Below are positions 11,280 through 23,699 of a stretch of DNA of 64,000 bases, piece by piece; position 1 is the first letter of the stretch; the number at the start of each line of letters is the position of its first letter. The stretch is from contig JAUMIR010000004.1 in the NCBI GenBank assembly GCA_030847615.1, forward strand, positions 104,980,001 to 105,044,000, read 5' to 3'. The position numbers were made by a program, and so were the translations under genes. This DNA comes from Gambelia wislizenii. Its lineage: Eukaryota; Chordata; Lepidosauria; Squamata; Crotaphytidae. Below the pieces are notes generated by a model, which saw only the letters and a program-made list of their open reading frames with translations, did not search any database and was not told the DNA's origin.

Positions 11280-13510
11280 TATTAATTGAGCTAAAACTGT
11301 AATACACTGGGTTTGTTAAATATCATTTTAGTATATCAAAGTACGACAGACAATTGGTACTAGGAAATAGATTTAGGAGGGCTAAGGAAGGATAGGCAAA
11401 AGCCTCCAGTCTATGGCTCTGTAGCAGAAAACAGGCCTGAAAGGAATAATCCTCCAAACTCACTAGTAATGGACTACCCAGTTATTGAATTCTACCCCCT
11501 GATATGTTTTGATTTGTTTTGTTTAGATATTTGGCTTCAATTTCATAGTTAATTATTTTGTTCCATTCCCTCCTTTCTCATTAAATAAATTCTTGTCAGA
11601 AAATATTTATTTACATATTTATATACTGCTTAAGAAAAAAGATATTTTATCAAAATAGTGGAGATTATCAGATGCGGTGAAATGTGGCAAAAAAAGTGTT
11701 CCAAACCACATCAGAAGAATGTGATGGGAACAGAAAGGGCAACCCACATTCTCAGCTCTTCCCGGAGTGTAGCGCTGCCGCAAACAAGGCTTCCCTTTTT
11801 CATTGACGGGGACAAGCCACCAATAAAAAGGGGTGCCTTACTCATGCCTGCGCTATACCCCTGAAACACTGAAAGATGATGTTACTTGATAATCTCGCCC
11901 ATTGCTGTTCTCATTGCGATCTTCTGATGCAGTTTTTGCCGCATGTGATAATCTCCAGTGTAAAACAGAAACATAGTTGCATACATGTAAAAATACAATA
12001 TAAAATTATTTTTAAAGCATCAGTTTCATTATACATATCCAAAAGAGTAACCAGGAATATATTTGATCAGCAAAACCAACCTGGAAAAATGCTGGTGAAC
12101 AAAACATATTTAGTATGGCCTAAACTTCACAGTTGTTGGTATATGCATTAATTCCAGGATCAGTATATTGCAAAAGACGGGAACATAATGCTCAAACTGA
12201 TAGTTTCTCCTGAAAATTTTTTCTCCAACTGAAAAAGTACTGTGGCATTTTACTGTAATTTGACTCTAGTTTTTCACCTGTTCAACCTGATATTTGAGCT
12301 GAAATAGATCTTCATACTTCATAGTATCAGCTTTAGGTTATTCCAATCCCTTTTTCACTTTGTATCAAATTAGACATTAAGGGGAATGCATATTCCCTGG
12401 GATTAACCTGTTGTTCTTCCCATATGGGATTTCCTCAGAGATATGTGTTTCAGCACTCAAACATGCAAATTAAGCCTATGTTTATCTTCCAGTGACCAAT
12501 CACAAAACATTAGTATTCGAATGCAAGATATGTAGGTGATGAAGATCACATGCTATGACAGACCTGTTTCACCACTTGAGAGAGCACCTCTTCTAAAAAC
12601 ATTGTCTGAAGAAAATAATTATGCTCCATTCTGCTTCAGTACCTTTATGCCACCTACTTGGAATTGTTCCACAATCCGTCTCCAGAAATACTAATGAAAG
12701 AAAACTGAGCAGAAGTGTGAACAGACAAAAGGGCTTTAATGTACATGTCAGTTCCCATGAGCAGTACCTCTGGATGGCATAATTTGTTTTATTAAAGATG
12801 GGAATCAAAGTATTAGATGTGCAATTTTGGTCAACTTTAGCAAGTCCTAAGTGAAAATCAGTATTTCTACAGTTCACACTTGTTAGCAAAATAACATGTT
12901 TGGTTTTTCCTTGTCATCTTAATCTTTTCAAAAGCAAATCTGCTGTACCAAGTTTTTACCTGTCTTTATAGAGAACCAACTGTTCCAGTTCTGATAATCT
13001 CTCATCGCTAACTAGATTGTTTACTGGCTTGTGTTTGTCTCAGCTTTGACATTATAACAAAGGCTAGAAACTATGAATGCATCCTTTTATTTATTGCCAC
13101 AGTGGCTCTATTTTTGTCTGGAAAAAAATGCTTCACTTGCATTTCGACTAGCCTTTAGAAATTATGATCAAATTATGATCAAACATGAACATTTGGAACT
13201 TTATTTTTAGCACAGCATTTACAGGAAAAGAGAAAAGAAACGTACAAAAAAAGTAATGTTACAAAAGATTTTGTTTCATTTAAAAGCAAATCCATTGAAC
13301 TTTCATTACTTTATTAAGGGCTTTTTCAAACAAGGCTAATGACTAAATGGTCTCTTTTTTTCATTCAGCATGTGACAAACCAGCCATGTGAGCACTACTG
13401 TGCTATTAAAAATAAATTGTTCATTCTTTTGATTAATTTGTACAGCTAGAAATAATGTTCTGAATGGGGTGTCTCTATATTTAAAGGGCATTTTCTTTTA
13501 CTATGTCATG
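11280..13510. other. FGGY intron, nothing recognised
   Basis: AT-rich sequence without a supported exon or repeat family. The ORF at 12593-12889 on the minus strand has no splice context. Confidence 0.35.
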
Positions 13511-13737
13511 TTGTTGTGTGCCATCAAGTCATTTCTGACTTATGGTAACCCTAAGACAAACCTATCACTAGTTTTTCTTGGCAAAATTTGGTCAGAGGGG
13601 GTTTGCCATTGCCTTCTTCAGAAGCTGAGAGTGTGTGACTTGCCCTGGGTGTCCAAGTTGGTTTCTGTGGCTGAGGGGAATCCCTGGTATCCAGAGTCCT
13701 AGTCCAACACACAAACCACTACACCCAGACTGGCTCT
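13511..13737 (-). mobile_element. Sauria-type tRNA SINE, near full length
   Basis: Minus-strand element. The tRNA-like head is at the right ('GTGTAGTGGTTTGTGTGTTG' on the minus strand) and the ACA-rich tail at the left ('TTGTTGTGTGCC' on the plus strand). The segment 'CATCAAGTCATTTCTGACTT' corresponds to the conserved 3' domain that resembles the 3' end of Bov-B LINEs in known Sauria SINEs. Other copies: 29263, 35829, 36991, 53574 and 63345. Confidence 0.8.
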
Positions 13738-14051
13738 CGCACTGTGTTATACTTGGAACTATACTGTATACTCAAGAGACTCATGGAGGAAAAGGCTATC
13801 AGTAGCTGTGATGGCTGTAGATCACCTGCCGTGTCAGAGGCAGTACTCTTTTCTATACTATTTGTTAGGGAACCTCACCAAAGGATACTATTTGTGTCTT
13901 GTTTACAGGCCTCATGTAGGCATCTCCTTGGCCACTGTGGAAACAGATTACTGCACTAGGTGGCCTTTGGATTGATCCAGCAGTGCTCTTCTAGTGTCCT
14001 TAAAATGAACAAACTGCTAATCTAAAAATTTTGGTAATCCAGACTTACCGT

Positions 14052-14212
14052 ATTTATTTAGTTAGTTAGTTATATCCCGCTCTTCAGCCACAAGGCTATC
14101 AGAGCAATTTACAAATTGTTTTAAGCAATAGCAATTCACACATCTACACTGCATTAAGCAGTTTCCAATGTGTGTTAGCTAATTGTTCCAGTGTGTGTTA
14201 GCTAATTATTCT
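14052..14212 (-). mobile_element. SINE tail fragment with L2-like end
   Basis: It matches the left part of the SINE at 4741-5040: '(TTAG)n', 'ATATCCCGCTCTTCAGCC', 'ACAAATTGTTTTAAGCAATAG', 'GCAGTTTCCAATGTGTGTTA'. The tRNA head is missing. 'GTGTGTTAGCTAATT' occurs twice (14172-14186 and 14193-14207), a small tandem duplication. Confidence 0.6.
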
Positions 14213-14489
14213 GCTTTGGAACTTTTTTTTAAAGAAATGGAGCATATTTGAATTGAGCAAGACCTGAAAGAGCAATAATATCGGATCTCCCATTGACTCA
14301 CTCCTGCATGAGAATGGTACACCCTCTAACTATGTAAGGAAGGAAAGCTTTCCAAAACATCAGAATTCCATCTCATTATTGTTCTTTGGTATTTCCCATG
14401 GCTGCATTGAGGAATATCATGGTTGGGATTGGCTTAGTTTTGCAGTACTAAGATACATACTGTATGATACCACTTAGTATGTTTCAGTG

Positions 14490-14800
14490 ATTGTTGCCCT
14501 GCCCTTCAGAGGCATTCTCAGGACAGTTTACTAATTCAGAAAATAAAACAAAAACATACATGAAGCAAGCCAATTTTTAAAAATCATAATCAAAAGAATT
14601 TTTTTAAAAAAACACACAAGAATTATCAAAACAAGTAGAGATTGACAGACCTGACAAATTTTCTTTCAAAGAAGTTTTCTACTCATACTGAAATTACAAG
14701 AAGACAAATGTCAGAGAAGCTTTTTAGAGAAGAACATTCCACAGTTGAGACATCATGACGGAAAAGGTCCTTTCCCTTGTAGCCACCCACCACACCTAAA
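14490..14800 (-). mobile_element. L2-like LINE 3' fragment
   Basis: Starts with 'CCCTGCCCTTCAGAGGCATT' followed by A-rich sequence and 'ACATTCCACAGTTGAGAC', then 'GAAAAGGTCCTTTCCCTTGT'. The same order of motifs is seen in the fragments at 46576, 48755 and 60440. I read it as antisense 3' L2-like sequence. No ORF is preserved. Confidence 0.4.
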
Positions 14801-16149
14801 ACTTTCTACATCTTTTGGTAGTGTTTGCTGATGACTTCTGAAACCGGGAAGTGTGAACCGGGAAGTGGAGATGTATGCTTTCAGATCCATTGAAATACAT
14901 AATGCAGAAGATACAGCCTGCTGTGAGAACTAGTCACTCAGGGGAGTTTCTGAGACCCTAGAGTGCCTTGAGACCCTTCCTACAGGACTAATCCCACCTA
15001 TGTTTTGTGTGGACAACAAACCCAGCGACTTAGGCCTAGAATTACACTATGCTGTTGGAAGCTGTCTTCATTACTCAGCAGTAATGGTGGGAGAATAATA
15101 GGCCTTGCCGAGCTGCTCCTCCAGGTACATTTTAGACAACAAGAAACTGGTAAAATATTTGCAGGCATAAATGGTGCCCCAGTTTCTCATGTGTGATGAA
15201 CAGAGAGCTATAATTGCCTTCCCTTTCCACAGGGTTATTAGGATTAATTGTGGATTAATGAAATAATGATGGGAGAAGTGTTTTACACCTTTTATATGCT
15301 CTGTAATTATAGGTACCATGGGTGATGTTCCTTGAACTGCATGTCTGGTGGAGGGTGTGTGAGGTTTTCCCAGACTCTTTCAGCCAATTCTAGCACAGAG
15401 ACTGTGACTAAATAACCCACAAAAAATAACACCAGATAAATGCATTATGACAAGATGCTTGTTGGGTACTGCCTTTTTCTTCTCCTTCCCTGAAAGAAAA
15501 CCATTTAATCTTTTTATGGCTTGTGTGGGTGAGTGTTTTCTTCTTTCTAGAAGACCAGAGGATGGGGGAAGCTTTAAGGCTAAGTGAATAACTGCTTTTA
15601 AATAAAAGTTGTGCAAGTATATATTTATCTGGAAGACTGGCTCATATCCAAAGGAATAACGAGTGCCTAAGCCAAGCAGAGAATGTTCTCTCTCTGTACA
15701 ATACCTGTGACCCGGACAGGAAAGACTGAAATGCTCAGGGGAATTGCCAGCTGTCGTTCTCTTCTCAGAGTAGATTTCTCCCTTTCCAGGACACTTAGGG
15801 CCTTCCCAGATGATCAGCTTGTAGGGCAACAAACACTAACTATTAATCATTTTCTTCCAGAGCACCAAATATCTTCTCACAAGAAAGTGCTTTCCTTGTG
15901 AAGGTAATACAACAGTTTTCCAGGACTCCAAAGCACAATAAAATAATACAGTTATGAAAGTGTGTGTTCTTTTTCTTCTGTAGAAGAAGCTATTAGTGAT
16001 ATCATTGTCCTAAACCAAGTTTATTAGTCTCAACTAGAGCAGGCCCATTGAACCAATAAGCTCTGGGTAAGTCAACACTTAGGCAACATCCGTTGATTTA
16101 CTAATTCTCTAGTTGGGAATAACAGTTGGATATAGACCATTGTGATTCT
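14801..16149. other. FGGY intron, nothing recognised
   Basis: No supported exon, RNA or repeat. ORFs at 15005-15196 and 15071-15319 overlap on opposite strands, and 15380-15832 lacks splice or family support. Confidence 0.35.
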
Positions 16150-16157
16150 GTTTAGAA

Positions 16158-17503
16158 CAGCATTTCTCAACTGGGGTTCTGCAGAACCCTGGGGTTCCGC
16201 GAGACATCACCAGGGATTCTGCGAGAAAATAAGCCTTTCTCCTGCCTATTGTCCTCCCATCATTTCTGTCTCTCCTCCTCCTCCTCATGGTTCCCTCTGA
16301 GGATGGCAGGCTTTCTTTTCCTCCCAGTCCCATCAGCACCGACTGATACTTCAGGGGGATGGTTGGGGGAGCTGAGGGCGAGTGGGTGGGCTGCTGAGCA
16401 AGGGTGAGTGGAGTGGCAAAAGTGGGAGCCCCTTTTGGAGCATCCCAGCTATGGACTGGAGCTAGAGCAACGCAGGGGGACAAGACATGCCAAGGTGAGG
16501 AGGAGCGAGGTGGCAACTGCGACACCAACATGGCTCAAGGCAGCCTGGGCCTGGCTTCGTCTCGTTCAGCTCCAAGGTCTGGGCAGCCAATGAGGGCCCA
16601 GACTCCAGCCCTCGCCACCTCAGGAGCTGCCAGGATCCCCCTGCACCGACCCCCAGCTGTAGATAAGGCAAGCGGAGGAGAGAACCCCCATGTGGCAGCT
16701 CCAGGAGAGATTCTGGAGATGAGCTGCAAAGATTGCCTCGCTCTCAAAAGAGGGGGAGAGAAGGAGAAAGCTTAAGAGGCAGCGGTGGGGACAAGTGGGA
16801 GGAAGAGAATCACATTTGCGTTGAGCTCCTCCGGGGCCATTTCATCTTCTTTAGGAACATTTTCTCCCAAGCCTGTGAACTCTCAACCCTGGGAAAACTC
16901 CGCCCATGGTTTAGGTCCCCAGCTGAGCCTTTCTGCAATTCCATCGTGCCACAAGGATGGAGATCAATGAATAATACTGATCACGTGTGCCTTTCTTTTG
17001 CAAAATCGTGTGTTTGCTTATTAAATGTTTATATCCCGCCCTTTTATCATGGGAACCTCAGGGTGGTGTCACAATACAAGCAAAGCCCCCCACCCATATT
17101 GGTTAATGAGTATATAAAAAGTAAGTTTTTGTTTCCTTTCTCTTTTCCCACTGCCCCACACTATCAGTGCTTGCTTATGATTCTAGTCTGCCATCATTAT
17201 TCATGGTTTGCAGAAAGGGGTGGGGAACGAGGGGTTTACAAAATCATGGGGTCTGCATTTGAATTGGCTATCTTGCAATAGCTTTTAGTAACTGGTAAGA
17301 ATGAGAATAAATGAAATATGAAATTAAATATATTGCAAGGTGGGGCATTATTTAGGATTAATTCTACTAGAGCATAAGTGATGAAGTCATGTAAAAATAA
17401 GCATTTTTTGGAGCTGTAGAGATAATAATTTTAGGCAGGAGTTCACTGAGACCTGAAAATTGTTCCAAGGGTTCTGCCGGGGTAAAAAGGTTGAGAAAGG
17501 CTG
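16158..17503. mobile_element. hAT DNA transposon, 1,346 bp, with exact 8-bp TSD
   Basis: Terminal inverted repeats: 'CAGCATTTCTCAAC' at the left, and the right end reads 'CAGCCTTTCTCAAC' on the minus strand (13 of 14 match). Both sides are flanked by the perfect 8-bp duplication GTTTAGAA (16150-16157 and 17504-17511), the hallmark of hAT insertions. Subterminal sequence also pairs ('GGTTCTGCAGAACCC' left; 'GGGTTCTGCCGG' right). The middle, about 16360-16900, is GC-rich with overlapping ORFs on both strands (140, 123 and 182 aa) and no transposase features. The part near 17020-17090 resembles an L2-type tail. It is a non-autonomous or internally replaced element. Confidence 0.85.
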
Positions 17504-17511
17504 GTTTAGAA

Positions 17512-20500
17512 GATGGTTTTGTGGGTCTTACATGCACCTGTTTGAAGTGTTTGGAACATCATTGATAATAAGAGATACAATTTTGTCTTTTCTGGTGCTA
17601 ACAGCAGCAATGTCAAGGCAAAATACAGAGAAGTTCTATGTCAGTTTAAAATCTGGAAGTTAGTCTTCAGACTTTGATTTTTCTCTCTTGAAAATACTCT
17701 TTGCATATGTTAGAGAGTTCTCCAGAATAGAACAATGCCCAAGGAATATCACCTGTCTTTGTTTATTTTAGACTGGATGTCACACCTTTGAATCTAGACT
17801 TCCATGAGTTTTCCACGGTGACTATATAGTGAGGCAGTAAGGGTGCTTTGACAATCCTATTATATATCTGTCAATAGTAAATTCTGCACTGCAAAGGGAA
17901 AGAAAGAAAGAAAGCTTGCAAAATTTGCAGTCAAACATTTTTCAGAGCATCCATTACCAGATGATATGAACAACCTGAGTACATAATTCAGAGCTGGTAT
18001 GTGATTAGATTTGGTAACTTCCTCTGATCTATCCCTTTGGAAGTTGAGGGATAATCAGCTTGATTGACTATAGATTTTGAACAGGTTCCTTTGTCCTTCC
18101 CAATCCTTAGTCCTGTACATTCTCCACCTTCTACCCTCTTTTGATAATTTTTTAGTGGCCCATATTTCACTGACTAAAATCCTTTTACTTATAAACTTCA
18201 CAATTCTGTTACGAAGGCATACATTTTTTATATACCCAAGCAATAATTTGTCATAATAGCTTGTTTTGAGAATTTTATCTGTTTTGTGTGTTCTTTTAAA
18301 AAAATATGTTATAAAAATTGGTTGTGTACTATGCTGAAACCTAAACAGGTTGGTCAGTATATAAATCAGCAGTGGCAACTGCAGTGGGCAGGAGCCACTC
18401 CCCAGCCCCCATCACTCCCATTTCAACCATATGATCTGTTTTTAAGTTGGGAGGTAGAATGGGGAAGAAGGGAACCCAAACTGCCATGTTCTCATGGTTG
18501 TTTTCCTGGTGGTTTGGAGGGGGTTAGTATTTTATGGCTGAATCTTTGGTCATTTTTTTAAAAATTGAGAGACTCTGAGGACTTTGGGGGTCTCATGGGG
18601 GCTTAAAAAGGCCACAATATGAGACCCTGAGGTCTGCACAATATGAGACCCTGAGGTTCTGCCTTGCAGTCTGAACTGTCCCCACGCCAGATGTAAATGC
18701 TTCAGATAAATAAATAACAGGAACAGTATCAAGCATATTAAAACTAATGGCTTAGCCACACTCAGGTCTTAACATGTGGGTTGTATTTCATCTCGTCCTG
18801 ATTTGGGCCCCCATATTAAAATATGCTATATTAATTACTCTTCTTTAGCCTTGTAAGAACAATGTTCTTACACAGTTACATTTACCTAGGAAGAAGACTA
18901 GAAAGGTTTATAATGGACTATTCGAACTAACATTAATTGTAAGTAAGACCCATCCTTTCCTCTACATGTGTGTTACATGTGTGGAGAGAGAAGATACCAT
19001 ACTTAGCACAGAGACTTATCTGGAAGTCTCCATGCTAAGCCTATGGTCAGACGACATCCATGGAGGCTAGCCACCTCAAATAACCATCTGCCCTCCTCTT
19101 TCCAGAGCAGGAATAGAGTGGTCATTATTCTCACTAGGCTGTACTTGGCCCACCAGCAGACACATTTATTTCCTGGTAGAGTATGTTGATCTTAGTGAAT
19201 AATATATTTTCAAGTATCGAGGCTCACCTATTTTTCATTTAACTATGCTAGCAACCCTCATTATAGTCAGACAAACCCTGCTTAACATTTCTGACTAGGG
19301 CTGTGTATAGGGCCCTCTCCCTGTCATCCACATAGAGATTTCAACAAAGAGTGGCAACCTACAAACGTTTAGGTATGTGTTAACAAATTGATGTGTTTTT
19401 GGGCATTACTTCTTTAACAGAAACTTTGGTACCAGAGGCAGAAATAACATGGAAGGAATAAGGATAGGTTCCTACACCACCACCACCACCACCACCACCA
19501 AAAAAAAAAGCTTTAATGTGTTTCAGCAGACTTTTTATTCAGAACTAAAGATATGCACATATGAAATGAAACACCAGGTCAGATAAGCATTACATAAATA
19601 AACAAAAATGTATGGAATCTTCTAGAGACCACTTCAAGGCTTCTTCCAAATTTATCCGGGGATTTTTGTTTTCTTTCAGCAGCCTCCACTTTTCTAATAA
19701 TTTCCATTTTGGTTGCCAAATGTATCGATCTATACTTTTAAAAAAAAAACATGCTGGGAGTAGCTGGTGAGGCAGATCTGCCCTCCCCTTAATTCTCTGT
19801 TTTGCTGTTCATGCATGCTCAGTAAGGGATTCCAAAGGCAGCCGCCTGTTGTAAGGCGGCCCACATGGGTACGGTCGGATTAGCTAGAGCAGAATCATGC
19901 TCTTTCCTTGATTAAACTTTATTGCATTGTTTATTACAGTCATGCTTCTGCAGTCTGACATGAAAAGTTTTTCTCCAGCCCTTTTTCACCATCCTCCCAA
20001 TGCTGATCCTGTTAAAAAACAAGAAAGAAAAAACCCTCTATCTAGACACAGGACAAGGAAGAAAGTGGGGTTGGGCAGGCATAAAAAACACTTTGTAAAA
20101 ATTTTTTTTTTTTCTCAGAGGTTTTGTTGTTTGAGGTATGCCTGTATATTTGGTTGTGGGTTTATGGCCAGTGAGACACAGAGAATAGATCTAGGACTAG
20201 CAGGTAAGGTTCTGCTCTTCCAGAATTATTTATTATGTGTTTTCAGTGGTATATATAGTGGCCCATTTTGAAGTGCTACAGTTCATCATGGCACCCTTTT
20301 CCACTTTCCCCATACTTCAAGGTCATGCCTCTAGGATATATAGACAGATAACCTCCTTTCTCCATCATCAAGTGCAAACATCCACAGCAAACATATTGTT
20401 AAAGCCACACATTAAATTTATAGGGCATGACTGCTAATTGGATGCCTTGCTACTTGAGCATCAGTTCTGTTGGAGTCATTAGTGCTTGCTTTTGACTACT

Positions 20501-20649
20501 TGGGGTTAACTCGAAAAGCACATTGAGCTTTAAAGTTTTTTGGTCAGCTGAAATAGCAATACTTTAACATTTCCAGCCTTTCTTGCAGATATGTATGAGG
20601 ACATTGCTCCAACATGAAAAATCAGAGGAAACGTGCCAGTAATGGTGAC
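17512..20649. other. FGGY intron with microsatellites
   Basis: Contains (GAAA)n at about 17896-17914, a two-copy duplication of 'CACAATATGAGACCCTGAGG' at 18613-18660, and (CAC)n at about 19475-19500 directly followed by an A-run. No exon or transposon was recognised. ORFs at 19927-20437 are open by chance and lack splice or family support. Confidence 0.4.
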
Positions 20650-21270
20650 CTTTATATGAGCCTGGAAAAAATGGATTGCTCAGCAGTAAAGACAATTCAC
20701 AGCAGTAAAGACAATTAGCAGCAGCTGTGACTTGTCTTAATGGTTTTACAGCCCCCATAGACTTTGCATGCCCTCCACCCAAGATGGTGGTCACAAGTGA
20801 ATTACTCATATTTTTAAATCTGCTGCCACCAATTTTTAAAAAAACTATTTCCATGGTGTGCTCAAGTGATATTTCACATTTACAAAATAATAGAGAGAAA
20901 AAGATAATACAAATCCCCATTTTATTGCCTTAGTGATTGCTCGCTAAAGTGATAATCCAACATGGTGGCAGCGGACGCTTGCCCTGTTAACAAGCCCTGC
21001 CCCCTGTTCTTGCACTTCAGGTTTGTCACTTCTCTCCTATGGGAAATGATTCAAATTGAATCGCTTGTCCTATTGAGCAGGAATGCACATTCTTCACGGA
21101 GCTTTTTAAAAACTCCAGGAAAAGCCACAAAGGCTCTCCCAGCATAGTTTTTGGAGTTTTTTGCTACCCCCCCCTTCCGAATATGGCACATTGATGCGAG
21201 TTCCCATTGAGACAGATCGTAATCCCAGCGAATCCCATTAGGATTATTTTGACCGTTTAGATGACCCCAA
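20650..21270 (+). mobile_element. Unnamed dispersed repeat 'R', copy 2
   Basis: Shares with copy 1 the ordered blocks 'TATATGAGCCTGGAAAAAAT', 'CAAGTGATATTTCACATTTA', 'CATGGTGGCAGCGGA', 'GAGCAGGAATGCACATT' and 'GACCGTTTAGATGACCCC'. It carries a small internal duplication ('CAGCAGTAAAGACAATT' twice near 20680-20720). Confidence 0.65.
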
Positions 21271-22106
21271 TGTTTCCATTTAAACTTGTAACATAAAATA
21301 GGATCTCTGTTAGAAAAAGAGAAAAGCATTCAGCTTTCTCTTGGTTATTCTCCTCATTCTGACTTCCTCTGTGATAATCTGTCACAACAGTAATAAAATT
21401 TGAAAGCTTTGTTTTCGCTTCATTCCCATATCAGGACAAGAAGGGTTGGTTGGTCAGTTATCTTAGGGCTCCATCAGATGATGGCATTCTTCTTGCTCAG
21501 AAAAAAATTGTGGCACTGTGTTTCCATACATTCTCCCACAATTACATCACTGGTGTATGGAAAGAGGTACATTTAAAATAATGGAATGAGCCAAAGCTAG
21601 ATCAAATGTCATTGCTTTCAGCTGGACTTACTAATGACTGTCACTTGGATACACCAACGTGTTTCTAAAATTATAGATATATTTTTCAACTTCATCCCTG
21701 TCCTGTCCATCATTGTGTGCATGCATATGTGTGTGACTGAAACAGTGAATTTCTGCAGTGTATTTTAGCCAAATAATTAGCTAGCCACTACTTTGTATGT
21801 TTTTGTTGTTGGTTTTTTTTTTTTTTTAACTTAGTATAATAATCAGATTTCTTCAGTTCACTGCTGTGGGTTATTTGGCCTACTGAGTAGTCTGCACTAT
21901 TGTCTTCTTTTTGTCATCTGATAACAACAAAAGCTATGTTTCAGTATATTTCATATTTCTTTGAAAACTATATTTCAAGCACTATGATCTTTAATCCAAA
22001 ACAAAACACATCAGCAGTGTTTTGTTTAATTTCTGAAAGATCTTGTTCTTTACCAAGAATGTTAAACTAAAACAGGCCACTTTGGCTTCTATTGATCTTT
22101 AAACAG
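21271..22106. other. FGGY intron, nothing recognised
   Basis: AT-rich, with a T-run near 21813-21828. The polypyrimidine/acceptor of the next exon ('TGATCTTTAAACAG') closes the interval. Confidence 0.4.
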
Positions 22107-22168
22107 GATGCTATGGAGAAAATGGGAAGAGTTGGGAGAATTGTACTGCCAAACCACAAGGATAAAAG
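22107..22168 (+). CDS. FGGY: FGGY carbohydrate kinase, penultimate coding exon
   Basis: A 62-nt exon between an acceptor ending 'TTTAAACAG' and the donor 'AAAAG|GTAAGG'. In phase 0 it encodes 'DAMEKMGRVGRIVLPNHKDK' plus two bases of an Arg codon, completed by the first base of the exon at 28534. The sequence matches the C-terminal region I remember for vertebrate FGGY, where a Met-rich '(E/D)AM-KM--VG-VV-P' helix precedes the final 'YDKKYQVFLKL' segment. FGGY belongs to the FGGY sugar-kinase family (related to ribulokinase and xylulokinase) and phosphorylates a pentulose such as D-ribulose in the cytosol. The preceding exon, with the C-terminal ATP-binding half, was not found in 1-22106. That implies an intron of over 22 kb, in line with the very long FGGY genes of other vertebrates. 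Confidence 0.85.
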
Positions 22169-22416
22169 GTAAGGGGAGATGTTGTTTTGTTTTGGTTTGC
22201 TTTACTTTTCAAATTATCAGTCTAGGAGAGTTAGAAAACAGTATTAAGCTGCCTACTTTTGCCTGTGTTATGATATTTAACATCTATTTCTTCTTCCATT
22301 GGAGATCCATTAGAAAAGACACGGGGCTTATCAAAACATGGAAAACAAGGAGTCATACAAAATGTAGGTGCTGCCACAGGTGTGGAAAGAGAGCCAACCA
22401 GAGCTTTAAAGACCTG

Positions 22417-22565
22417 GGACCCTTTCATACTACACAATTATAGCATTACAGTTCCACATGAACTGCCATGGTTCCACCCTATGGAATTCTGGAATATGCA
22501 GTTTAGGGAGCAACATTTAGAATTCTTAGGCAGAAAGCTCCCCTAGAAAGTTCCATCAGATTACA
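22417..22565. mobile_element. Palindromic hAT-like MITE 'P', partial
   Basis: Starts 'GGGACCCTTTCATACTACAC' and continues with 'CCATGGTTCCACCCTATGGA' and 'ATTCTGGAATATGCAGTTTA', matching the left half of the full copy at 55541-55770. The right arm is decayed. It starts in the intron about 250 bp after the FGGY exon. Confidence 0.55.
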
Positions 22566-22685
22566 ACCAAGATATATGTTAGACCAAAACACCATTACAA
22601 AGCCTAGAATGAGTTGCAAAGCCCAGCTGTGTTTCTCTACTGCAGATTGTTGGTGTCAGGAGGAGACTGTTTGAAAAGTGATAGA

Positions 22686-22824
22686 GCAGTGTCTCCCAAA
22701 CTTTGGTCTTCCAGATGTTTTGGACCTCAGACCCCAGCATACCTGATCAACTAGCCAAGGTGGATGATGCTTCTGGGAGTTGAAGTCCAAAACACCTGGA
22801 GGACTAGTGTTTGGGAATCATTGT
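22686..22824. mobile_element. Palindromic MITE 'Q', copy 1
   Basis: Inverted repeat: 'GCAGTGTCTCCCAAACTTTG' with 'TTCCAGATGTTTTGGAC' at the left; the right arm has 'GTCCAAAACACCTGGA' and 'GTTTGGGAATCATTG'. The same structure is at 47571-47706. No ORF. It resembles the palindromic hAT-type MITEs common in squamates. Confidence 0.6.
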
Positions 22825-23368
22825 GACAGAGGTTTAAGCAAGAGGTTTACCTCTCCCCTTCCCACTGTTTTCCCTCTGGTGATTTTTCATTTAGAGGAAT
22901 ACTACACAAGGGACTTTTCTAGTGATAGTCCCACTTCATAATGATGCAGATCTATCCCGCCATGCAAGCCATACCTACCGCACTGTTTTCTCCATTCTGT
23001 TTTCAGAATCAAACAGCAGCTGTTCAAAAGTGCACCACATAATGAATTAAAACCTTGCCTCCACATGGAGGTCTCTTCCTCCATCCATAGATCATCATTT
23101 CCTGTACTTGGTGTGCGCATGCTCACTTTTAACAGATTTTGTACTGCGTTACTGCTCTGTCTTGCAAACTTTTCCTTCAGCTCACATGAGTCTCCTTGTT
23201 TGCATATCCGTGTGTGATGTTATGGAACACCATTTCCTTCCTCCCACCTGGACCTCTCAACAGCCCCAAAACTAGCTCCCAGCGAGGCCAGCCAGGGCTA
23301 CTTTTTCAAGCAGGGAAGCGGGGGGGGGAGCCCATTCTCCATCCTGCTGGAGTTCCTCTGATGCAATT

Positions 23369-23675
23369 AGCCGTACCCCCATATCTGCAGGGGATTGGTT
23401 CCAGGGGGTCCTGCAGATAATGAATTCCACAGATAATAGTGAATGCCCCCGTCGCCATTGCTACCACAGAAGCCATGGGGTGGCGAAGGGAGAATGGAGA
23501 CAAGAACTCTCCTTCCCTCCCTTCCCCCCCCCCTCGCTATTGTCATCAATGGCAGCCATGGTGGGGGAGAAGGGAGAAGAGAGGCAACTGTCCTTCCCTA
23601 CCTTTGCCCCCTCGTCACCATTGCCATAAATGGGAGCCATGGGGGGTGGCAAAGAGAGAAGGAAGGCGAGAACTA
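23369..23675. repeat. Tigger-like MITE end followed by a GC-rich tandem repeat
   Basis: A type-B MITE end ('CCGTACCCCCATATCTGCAG', 'GGTTCCAGGGGGTCCTGCAG') runs into three imperfect tandem units of about 85-90 bp starting near 23450, 23535 and 23620. Each has 'CGCCATTG' or 'CTATTGTCATCAATGG', 'GCCATGG(G)GG', 'GAAGGGAGAA' and 'CTTCCCT'. Overlapping ORFs on both strands here are by-products of the GC-rich tandem units. No matching right MITE end is visible. Confidence 0.5.
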
Positions 23676-23699
23676 TTAATTTGGATACCCAAATGCATT

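Noticed and set aside
16109..17281. Overlapping ORFs of 140, 123 and 182 aa
   Set aside because: They lie within the hAT element in GC-rich sequence on both strands, and the start of one extends outside the element. No recognised protein.
22108..22443. 111-aa ORF starting inside the FGGY exon
   Set aside because: It is in a different frame from the FGGY exon and reads through the splice donor into the intron.
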